Shown here one piece after another: positions 36,186-43,165 of a DNA stretch of 64,000 bases (the stretch's first letter is position 1; each line of letters starts with the position of its first letter). The stretch lies in the NCBI GenBank assembly GCA_905233465.1, contig CAJOEI010000004.1, forward strand, positions 1-64,000, given 5' to 3'. The notes beneath the pieces are model-generated. The model saw only the letters and a program-made list of their open reading frames with translations, did not search any database and was not told the origin of the DNA. A program made the position numbers and the translations under genes. Source of the stretch: an uncultured Bacteroidaceae bacterium (GTDB lineage Bacteria > Bacteroidota > Bacteroidia > Bacteroidales > Bacteroidaceae).

Positions 36186-37238
36186 TTATCGTTTTCCTCT
36201 CAGTTGCCACGCGCCACACATATTCCATCGGTCCGTAACAGAAATACTGTAGCCAGACATAGCTGAAGATGGCTTGCGTACATAGACTGCTCCAAAAATC
36301 AGCAAGACATCCCATAGGCTATAGGGCAATACACCAGTGGTAAACTGCCATATCACGCAGACACCGATAATTCCCTGCATGGAATAGTTTGTGAGTCCCA
36401 ACTTACCGTAAGGTTCCAGCAGACGCAATATCGACTGGATAGTTTGACTGTGGTAATATACATAGATAACCGTAGAGGCGTAGGCAAAAGTAGCGGCGTA
36501 TGTGTTCAACAGTTTGAAAAAATAGTGCAACTTCCTTATGTCGGGCAACGCAAACGATATCAGATAGATAACCCAAAATACCAGAATCACTTTCCAGGTC
36601 ACGACCTTGTCAAGTTTCTCTATATACCCCTTGACTGCAAGCCAATAGCCCAACACAAGAAATGCGTATGGGCCGAAGATACCTCTGTTCAGGATACCCC
36701 TCAGATAGTCTTGCACAGCGTTGGGATAGCTTAACACATCCATGAAACTACCCTCCCCATCGTACCTGTTGACGGTATTCAAGCCAAACAGGATATTACC
36801 AATTTTGAACTTATGCAATTCGTATGCGACAAGAATCAGCAGGCAGAAGAATGCGAGAATATATCTGGGCTTCAGGTACCTGACTGGTACGAGCATCATT
36901 CCGCAGATGCCGTACCACATCAGTGCATCATAGGTGAAGAACACCTTATTAACCAAGCCTATCAGCATCAGCAGGAAACAACGCCAAAGGAACTTCCCGC
37001 TTGTGTTCTGTGGATTGCGAAGAATAAGGAAGAAACTCACACCGAAAAGCATCGCAAAGATGGTGTTGCACTTGCCCAACAAGAAGGTTTTAATGAACCA
37101 TGTCAATCCCTCGTCAATGCCAGAGGTCGGCTCCAGCACCCCTCGTCCGAAGCCATCGAAGGCATGGACGGTGATGATGCCCAGAAGGGTAATGGCCCGA
37201 AGTGCATCAATAGAAGTAATGCGGCTATTATTTTTCAT
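36186..37238 (-). CDS. DUF418/YeiB-like membrane protein with a frameshifted C-terminus
   Basis: A 350-residue membrane protein opening ITSIDALRAITLLGIITVHAFD, the DUF418 signature, with about nine helices. In this frame the end reads RKPSSAMSGYSISVTDRWNM, unlike the family. One base out, the same DNA reads QAIFSYVWLQYFCYGPMEYVWR, which matches the DUF418 C-terminal helix and GPxEWxWR motif and would end at a TAA at 36166. So one base appears lost near 36279-36286. The gene may be inactive or the base may be a sequencing error. It could be an acyl-modifying membrane enzyme; that is unproven. Confidence 0.75.
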   Translation of the reverse strand: MKNNSRITSIDALRAITLLGIITVHAFDGFGRGVLEPTSGIDEGLTWFIKTFLLGKCNTIFAMLFGVSFFLILRNPQNTSGKFLWRCFLLMLIGLVNKVFFTYDALMWYGICGMMLVPVRYLKPRYILAFFCLLILVAYELHKFKIGNILFGLNTVNRYDGEGSFMDVLSYPNAVQDYLRGILNRGIFGPYAFLVLGYWLAVKGYIEKLDKVVTWKVILVFWVIYLISFALPDIRKLHYFFKLLNTYAATFAYASTVIYVYYHSQTIQSILRLLEPYGKLGLTNYSMQGIIGVCVIWQFTTGVLPYSLWDVLLIFGAVYVRKPSSAMSGYSISVTDRWNMCGAWQLRGKR

Positions 37239-38383
37239 TTGTTTGTTTTCACCAACTTAATCACTTTTTCAACATCCTCCTCGCTCAATGCGTGGTGCAT
37301 GGGCAGGCAGATGACCTCATTGGCCATCTTCGTTGCCACAGGAAGGTTTTGTGGCGAAGCACTCTCCAAACTACGATAAGGCGCAAATGTGCTGATGAGT
37401 GGATAGAAATACCGCCGGCCGTATATGTCACTCTCCTGCATACGGAAATACAGTTCATCACGCGTCATGCCATACTCTTGCGCATTGACGAAGATGGGGA
37501 AGTATCCGTAATTGTGGCGTACGCCAGACTGGTCATCCCAGAAAGTGATGCCCTCCACATCGCGCAGAGCTTCGCGATAACGTATAGCTACGCGATGTCT
37601 TGCCTCGATGGCGGCATCCACTTTCTGCAGATTCAGAAGACCGAAAGCTGCACGCACCTCGTCCAACTTGGAATTAATGCCAGGTGCCACAACTTCAGTT
37701 TCGCCAGCAAAACCGAAATTCTTCAGGTGGTCTATGTGTTGTTTGGTCTCGGCATCATGCATGAACATAGCACCGCCCTCAATGGTCGTGAAAACTTTGG
37801 TGGCATGAAAACTCAAAGTGCTTATGTCACCAGCTTTAAGAATGCTCTCTCCGTCTTTCTCTACCCCGAAGGCATGGGCGGCATCATAGATGACCTTCAG
37901 ATTATATCTGTCAGCTATATCCTGTATCGCCTTAATATCACAGGGGGTGCCATATACATGAACCGGCATGATGGCAGTAGTCTTTGGGGTAATTGCAGCT
38001 TCTATCTTCGAAGGGTCGATGTTGCAATTGGTAGGATCGATATCTACGAACACTGGTTTTAAACCATTCCACCAAAGGGCGTGTGAGGTTGCAACAAAAG
38101 AATAGGGCGTGGTGATGACTTCGCCTTTAATGTCAAGAGCTTGTAATGCAGTGATGAGAGGCAGCGTGCCATTTGTAAAAAGACTGACAAAAGGAACCTT
38201 AAGGTATTCCGCTAAAGCCTGCTCCAACTGTTGGTGATACTGACCATTGTTGGCAATCCATTTACGGTCCCAGATATCTTTCAGCAGTTCTGTGAATTCA
38301 TTGAGATCAGGCAACAACGGTGACGTCACCTTGATGCTGTCCTTGCTCATCATTTTCTGAAGTATCTCGTCTGTTTTTTTCAT
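37235..38383 (-). CDS. DegT/DnrJ/EryC1/StrS sugar aminotransferase
   Basis: A 382-residue pyridoxal-phosphate enzyme. SLFTNGTLPLITALQAL binds the cofactor phosphate, YDAAHAFGV supplies the ring-stacking aspartate, and SFHATKVFTTIEGG holds the Schiff-base Lys196. It transfers an amino group from glutamate to a nucleotide 4-keto or 3-keto sugar. No dehydratase is present in the window, so the keto-sugar must come from elsewhere. The amino group could be the target of the WbqC/ATP-grasp pair or of an acetyltransferase. The stop overlaps the DUF418 start. Confidence 0.9.
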   Translation of the reverse strand: MKKTDEILQKMMSKDSIKVTSPLLPDLNEFTELLKDIWDRKWIANNGQYHQQLEQALAEYLKVPFVSLFTNGTLPLITALQALDIKGEVITTPYSFVATSHALWWNGLKPVFVDIDPTNCNIDPSKIEAAITPKTTAIMPVHVYGTPCDIKAIQDIADRYNLKVIYDAAHAFGVEKDGESILKAGDISTLSFHATKVFTTIEGGAMFMHDAETKQHIDHLKNFGFAGETEVVAPGINSKLDEVRAAFGLLNLQKVDAAIEARHRVAIRYREALRDVEGITFWDDQSGVRHNYGYFPIFVNAQEYGMTRDELYFRMQESDIYGRRYFYPLISTFAPYRSLESASPQNLPVATKMANEVICLPMHHALSEEDVEKVIKLVKTNK

Positions 38384-38393
38384 CGTTACTCAG

Positions 38394-38696
38394 CTATCGG
38401 GTGAATTCTATAAAATGATTATCAGCATTTTTCCGTACCTCTGTAATTATTCCAAACTCGTTAGCACCTGGCGTTTCCGTTATTCCAGTATATTGCCAGT
38501 AGTCGTAGGTGGCAATGGCAAAGATGTCCTCAATGCTCCTGCCACCCGCTATGTCGGGTCTGGTCTTGGCACGCAGTTCCAACTGTCGCTTAATGTGATC
38601 AACAACCCAAGGATTGTAAATTTCAGGATAAGCCGCTACTATTTCATGGCCTATGCGGATCTGATAGGCCTCGTCTTCACTTGCGCATAGTCTCAT
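38394..38696 (-). CDS. Small unknown protein at the aminotransferase
   Basis: A 100-residue protein that I do not recognise. It is cytoplasmic, mixed alpha/beta, with IRIGHEIVAAYPEIYNPWVVDHIKRQ and IFAIATYDYWQYTG as its most distinctive parts. It lies ten bases upstream of the aminotransferase gene, so is probably translated with it. Its compact length may mean a stand-alone small domain or the remnant of a longer enzyme. No function is proposed. Confidence 0.6.
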   Translation of the reverse strand: MRLCASEDEAYQIRIGHEIVAAYPEIYNPWVVDHIKRQLELRAKTRPDIAGGRSIEDIFAIATYDYWQYTGITETPGANEFGIITEVRKNADNHFIEFTR

Positions 38697-38771
38697 ATTT
38701 CAAGTTTCTAACCGCGCTGCGCGCGAAGTGTAATGTTTCTAACCTAACTTAATTGCTTGACACTTCAAGAA

Positions 38772-39563
38772 CTATGGCCGTGGGCCGCGTCCTTTCAATT
38801 CTATTCTTAACGCACCGCCTACCGAGGGATAGCGGCACTTCATCAGAGATGCCTGCAGCTGTACATAGCGGAACAGCACGCAGTCGGCTCCTATGTTGAC
38901 GCCATTGCCGTCATATTCGGCAATAAAACGCAACGGGCGATATATCGACGGACGAAAGGTAAGACCGCCAACCACGCCATTCCATCGCTTGTTATACGAC
39001 TTCGTCCAATAGCGATAAGCCAGATGTCCACCAACTTCTCCAAATGGCAATTCAACGTGTTTGGAGGCTGCTAAGTAGAAGTTACGGAAATAAAAGCTGT
39101 ATGAGTCGCCGTCGCGCTGACCTATCACATCATTGCCGCCTATTACTACCGATGGCCAGTAGCGCCCCTCACGCAGAGGACGCAGGCGGAGCGAGAAGTA
39201 ACGGTCCTTGGAGTAAAATCCCGTCTCTTCTGAGTTCTTGTCCAGGTTCTTGTGGAATTTCATCAGTGTAAAGCTATAGCCCACCTCAACCCATTTCAGC
39301 GGCATAGCTGAAACATACCAGTTGGTAGAAGCATACTTCTCGCCCTCGAAGCGAATGGCGTCGGGCATCATGTACTTGGGCAGCAGATGCACACCAAAAC
39401 GGAGATTCTCAATGGTGTCCATCTCTGCCGACGGCACATGCAGCAACCCCGTCATGCCAGTATATTGTTGAGCCATGACACTACTTCCGACAAAAGTGAA
39501 AAGCAGCAAAAGAAACAATAATTTATGGTGAGCAAGTTGAACCAGCATTCTTCTTCGCCGCAT
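38772..39563 (-). CDS. YjbH-like outer-membrane protein, N-terminal part
   Basis: About 263 residues from the ATG at 39563; an in-frame TTG at 39584 lies in a heptamer. A signal peptide (LLFLLLLFTFVGSSVMA) is followed by YTGMTGLLHVPSAEMDTIENLRFG, the start of YjbH-type exopolysaccharide proteins, and alternating strands of a beta-barrel. The C-terminus KGRGPRP comes from a palindromic repeat. With the next protein it may form a split YjbH involved in polysaccharide release at the outer membrane. Confidence 0.72.
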   Translation of the reverse strand: MRRRRMLVQLAHHKLLFLLLLFTFVGSSVMAQQYTGMTGLLHVPSAEMDTIENLRFGVHLLPKYMMPDAIRFEGEKYASTNWYVSAMPLKWVEVGYSFTLMKFHKNLDKNSEETGFYSKDRYFSLRLRPLREGRYWPSVVIGGNDVIGQRDGDSYSFYFRNFYLAASKHVELPFGEVGGHLAYRYWTKSYNKRWNGVVGGLTFRPSIYRPLRFIAEYDGNGVNIGADCVLFRYVQLQASLMKCRYPSVGGALRIELKGRGPRP

Positions 39564-39594
39564 CAAACAAATATCAATTTTCAACTTTCAATTT

Positions 39595-40536
39595 TCAATT
39601 AGCTGGCGTCTCCTCCTTTCCCAGACCCCAGTCAACATCTATCAAACGTTCACGACTATTCTCTTCCGGATCTGTCATATATGACTGCATGGAAAGACCA
39701 TCGGCACGCGAACTATGAGAGAGTGTGAAGCTTGACGCCGGACGTACAACCAGTTTACGACTACTTCTCTTATATGGTGGCAACATCCATACAATGGCGA
39801 AACCGCCATTAGTCCTGTACTTCTGTTTGTCATACTGATTAGGCTCCAACTCACCTATTCGCACCCGCGCAAAGGCCAACAAAGTGACGTGACGAAAATG
39901 GCGCATAACATTCAACTGCGAACCATAATCGCCGGCAATGTATCGTCCACCAGACAGTCGGAATTCTACGTTATACGGCCGCAGATACACATCGGCTCCA
40001 ACAGTTCCTGTCAGTGTGTAGTCTGTGTGAAAGCTGGCCTCGCTACTTCCACGGAAGTCCGTACCCATGACCCAGAAGCCTGTAAGTCCTAATCTGGCAT
40101 TCAGCAGGAACCACTCATTGACAGGCCACGCCCAACTAACATCGAGTCCGTAACGCTGGGCACTAAACAAACCGGCCGACAGTCGCAGATGCTGGTTGGC
40201 ACCGTCGAAATGCAGCTGACGGGCCACAGTGGCCATATTGAGCCTATTGTATTTATAAATCTTTCCACGGTATGTATAGCCAAGGCTGACAACGGGAATA
40301 GCAAGCTGAGCTGCAACCTCCCAGTCATGCCCCGGATGCCAGCGAAAACCTGGCGTGACTTCAATCTGCAAGTCGTACAGACGGAGCCAGTTTGTATCGG
40401 CATAGCCCAAGGTGAGACCGCAAAACAATTCCGACTGTGTAGCCGGAGTTGCAGTCTCTTGCTGCGCAGGCATCTCCTGTCCCCAGCAGGGCAGGAACGA
40501 AAGAAAACAAACGAATATGGTGAATTTATAATTCAC
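39595..40536 (-). CDS. Outer-membrane beta-barrel, probable second YjbH-like part
   Basis: A 313-residue exported protein with signal peptide ending near WGQ (residue 20). GGRYIAGDYGSQLNVMRHF and GFAIVWMLPPY resemble the C-terminal barrel of YjbH. Strands are amphipathic throughout. The start codon is GTG within a GTGAATT heptamer; no in-frame ATG precedes the signal peptide. It lies directly before the YjbH N-terminal-like gene. The family link is weaker than for its neighbour. Confidence 0.65.
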   Translation of the reverse strand: MNYKFTIFVCFLSFLPCWGQEMPAQQETATPATQSELFCGLTLGYADTNWLRLYDLQIEVTPGFRWHPGHDWEVAAQLAIPVVSLGYTYRGKIYKYNRLNMATVARQLHFDGANQHLRLSAGLFSAQRYGLDVSWAWPVNEWFLLNARLGLTGFWVMGTDFRGSSEASFHTDYTLTGTVGADVYLRPYNVEFRLSGGRYIAGDYGSQLNVMRHFRHVTLLAFARVRIGELEPNQYDKQKYRTNGGFAIVWMLPPYKRSSRKLVVRPASSFTLSHSSRADGLSMQSYMTDPEENSRERLIDVDWGLGKEETPAN

Positions 40537-40793
40537 AATTCATAATGCACAATGCACAATTCTTTGCGAGCAAAGCGAACAAGTTCGAGCGCATAATGCA
40601 CAATTCACAATGGACAATCCTATTTAAATTTACGATTTCACAATTTTACGATTTCACGATTGACTTTCAACTTTCCGCTCGACCCAAAGGGACGCTTTCC
40701 TCAGAAAGAACCCTCAAACTGACTTTAAACTTTAAACCTTAAACTTTAAACTACGACCAAGGTCGTGTCTTTCAACTGCTGCGTAGCAGCATC
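40537..40793. repeat. Repeat mosaic: GAATTCA heptamers and hairpin modules
   Basis: The spacer holds ATTCACA/ATGCACA heptamers, a CCGCTC double-hairpin module (40675-40711), GTTTAAA heptamers, the palindrome ACGACC-AA-GGTCGT (40752-40765) and CTGCTGCGTAGCAG. No gene seen. Confidence 0.8.
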
Positions 40794-42236
40794 TCAGTAG
40801 GCATTAGCGTTTTTCTTGAATAACGACTTTATTGTCATCCAGATGATGCGTATATCAAGCCAGAAACTCCAGTGCTGGATGTACCAGATGTCATGCTCCA
40901 CACGTTCCTCCATCTGCCACAGCTCGCGGGTTTCGCCACGGAACCCCTTCACCTGAGCCCAGCCGGTTACACCAGGCTTGACGAAATGGCGTACCATGTA
41001 CTTGTCTATCAGCTTGTCATACTGCTCGGTGTGCGCCAGCATGTGGGGTCGCGGACCAACTATGCTCATAGTGCCCAACAGCACATTCCAGAATTGCGGC
41101 AGCTCATCGATATTGGTCTTTCGCATGAATGTGCCGAAGGGGAACGTGCGAGGGTCGTCCTTGGTTGCCTGCAGACGGTCGGCATCGGCATTGACATGCA
41201 TCGAGCGAAACTTATAGCAATAAAATTCACGACCGCCAAGACCCGTACGCCGCTGACGGAAGAATAATGGACCGGGGCTCTGGCACTTGATGATGATGGC
41301 AATGAATGGTAACAGCAAGGCTGTAGGCATCAGGAAGAGGACGGAAAGCAATATGTCAGCCAATCGCTTCAGCATGCGGTTAAGCGGCTCCTCCAACGGA
41401 CTGCTATAGGCGGCCATCACCTCCATATCATCAATAAAGATGGGTTGTAGGTTGAGTTTCTCCTCAGCGGTGGGCACATAGTAGAATTTAATCATTTTGT
41501 GTTGACACAGACTGACCGTGCGCTCTATGAGCTCACGTTCACTGCGTGAGACACAGAGATAGAGTTCATCACCGAGGCGGAGGTCTTCGGGACGCGTCAG
41601 GAGGTTTTTAAAATCACTGACGGTGCCACCGCCCCCAACCCGGCCCACTCCCGACCCCTCCCCAAGGGAGGGGAGAAGAGGGAGGGGAGCATCTATATCG
41701 CCGTATATGCTGCGAACTCTGTAACCAAACGTGGTATTGCTGGTAAGTTTGTGATACAGATGGGACAATTCGCTGTCTGAACCGACAAAGGTGACGGTGC
41801 GTGTGTTGTAGCCTGACTGTCTGAGTTTCTTCACCATCCATCGCTCTATGAAGCGCAATAGAATGATGACGACGAGCATGACAAGACCCATCACAAACAG
41901 ATGCCAACCTATACGGGACAGGAAGCGAATGGCACGCAGCATGAGATATGAAAGTAGTGTCTGCGTCATCACGAACATCACGCTTCGACGCAGGATATCG
42001 CCAGCCCCCACCATACGCTCATGAATGACGGAAGGGAAGAAGTACTTGGAAATAATAAAAGCAAAGATGCAAACTATCAAGAAGGCTCGTTCCTTCTCTT
42101 CGTCCCAACTTCCAGACTTAGGAATGGCATCTGTCACGAAATAGAGCAGGACACACAGCACCACAAAGTCCACAGCTATAATAAATAACTGTATCAGCTT
42201 ATTGGTTTGATTGCTGTTCCCCATTCTTGTATGCAT
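40794..42236 (-). CDS. Polyprenyl glycosylphosphotransferase (WcaJ-like) with repeat insertion
   Basis: A 480-residue initiating transferase. Four to five N-terminal helices (about 12-145), a Rossmann-like cytoplasmic domain, then the PHPT catalytic domain: RLADILLSVLFLMPTALLLPF, KFRSMHVNAD, TNIDELPQFWNVL, GPRP and KPGVTGWAQV. It moves a sugar-1-phosphate onto undecaprenyl phosphate, the first step of capsule synthesis. Residues about 183-203 (APLPLLPSLGEGSGVGRVGG) are an in-frame G-rich repeat (41629-41690) in the non-catalytic middle domain. Activity should survive. Confidence 0.9.
   Translation of the reverse strand: MHTRMGNSNQTNKLIQLFIIAVDFVVLCVLLYFVTDAIPKSGSWDEEKERAFLIVCIFAFIISKYFFPSVIHERMVGAGDILRRSVMFVMTQTLLSYLMLRAIRFLSRIGWHLFVMGLVMLVVIILLRFIERWMVKKLRQSGYNTRTVTFVGSDSELSHLYHKLTSNTTFGYRVRSIYGDIDAPLPLLPSLGEGSGVGRVGGGGTVSDFKNLLTRPEDLRLGDELYLCVSRSERELIERTVSLCQHKMIKFYYVPTAEEKLNLQPIFIDDMEVMAAYSSPLEEPLNRMLKRLADILLSVLFLMPTALLLPFIAIIIKCQSPGPLFFRQRRTGLGGREFYCYKFRSMHVNADADRLQATKDDPRTFPFGTFMRKTNIDELPQFWNVLLGTMSIVGPRPHMLAHTEQYDKLIDKYMVRHFVKPGVTGWAQVKGFRGETRELWQMEERVEHDIWYIQHWSFWLDIRIIWMTIKSLFKKNANAY
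41629..41690 (-). repeat. G-rich palindromic repeat inside the initiating transferase gene
   Basis: Read on the minus strand it holds CCCCTCCCTTGGGGAGGGG followed by a GGGAGTGGG-like flank, the same order as the spacer copy at 16854-16885. It is translated in frame. Confidence 0.85.
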
Positions 42237-42285
42237 ACTGTACTTTTTATTTCAAGTTTCAGGTTTCAAGTTTCAGGTTTCAATG
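42237..42285 (-). repeat. CAAGTTT/CAGGTTT heptamer array
   Basis: Alternating CAAGTTT and CAGGTTT units separate the Wza-like gene from the initiating transferase gene. Confidence 0.75.
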
Positions 42286-43092
42286 CTATTTCAATTTCAG
42301 AATTGAGAAGAGAAGAGAGGTCAGAGAGATAAGAACGGACGTTCCCGTGAACCAGAGGCTCGTGGAGGTGCCGACATTTGAGTTACGTGCTTTCACCTTG
42401 TTAGGTTCCACATAGACGACATCATTCTGCTGGAGATAATAGTAAGGCGAGTTTATTATCTCGGCATCATTGAGGTTGAGGGTGACGACCTCTTTCTTTC
42501 CCGTGGAACTCTCACGGATGAGTTTTACGTGGTCTCGTACGCCGTAAATGGTTAAGTCGCCTGCCTGTGCCAACGCCTCCAGAATGTTGATTTTCTCATT
42601 GCCAACTGTAAACATGCCAGGACGATTGACCTCTCCCAAAACAGAAATCTTGTAGTTTGACATGCGGACTGTGACTACAGGATTCTCCTCTGCATTCATA
42701 TAAGGGAGCAGTTTGTCGTGTATCATCTTCTCACATTCTGCCTTTGAGAGACCGCCCACCTGAAGAGTACCCAACACAGGGAATTCTATCTTGCCGTCAT
42801 TGCCAACGAGATAGGTCTGAAGAGTGCCTCCTACTGATGAGATGGTACTGGATGTATTGTTCATCGTAGGACGTACGATGAGATTGTAGGGAGCCGATGC
42901 TTCGGGATTGACTGTATTGACGGTGATTGTCAATATATCCTTTGGCATGATACGGGCATCGTAGAGGTACTCGGAACGTGCGAAGTCGATAGAATCGCTG
43001 TTCTGCAGATAAGCGACATCCTTCAATGAGACGCAGGAGCTCATGAAACTTGTCATAACAACAAATAGGATGAAATATAATATTTTCTTCAT
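42286..43092 (-). CDS. Polysaccharide export lipoprotein (Wza-like)
   Basis: A 268-residue lipoprotein: signal sequence ending SFMSSC with lipidated Cys20. The Poly_export domain begins near YLYDARIMPKDILTITV and one SLBB-like domain follows (SVLGEVNRPGMFTVGN). The C-terminal helix (SLWFTGTSVLISLTSLLFSILKL) may line or anchor the outer-membrane pore. It forms the export channel with Wzc. GTTTAAA heptamers and the palindrome ACGACC-TTT-GGTCGT lie just upstream. Confidence 0.9.
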   Translation of the reverse strand: MKKILYFILFVVMTSFMSSCVSLKDVAYLQNSDSIDFARSEYLYDARIMPKDILTITVNTVNPEASAPYNLIVRPTMNNTSSTISSVGGTLQTYLVGNDGKIEFPVLGTLQVGGLSKAECEKMIHDKLLPYMNAEENPVVTVRMSNYKISVLGEVNRPGMFTVGNEKINILEALAQAGDLTIYGVRDHVKLIRESSTGKKEVVTLNLNDAEIINSPYYYLQQNDVVYVEPNKVKARNSNVGTSTSLWFTGTSVLISLTSLLFSILKLK

Positions 43093-43165
43093 TATTGAAA
43101 GACACGACCTTTGGTCGTAGTTTAAAGTTTAAGGTTTAAAGTTTAAAGTAATTATGAATTATGAA
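43093..43165 (-). repeat. Hairpin module and GTTTAAA/GAATTAT heptamers
   Basis: ACGACC-TTT-GGTCGT at 43104-43118 is followed by GTTTAAA and ATGAATT heptamers. Confidence 0.75.
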
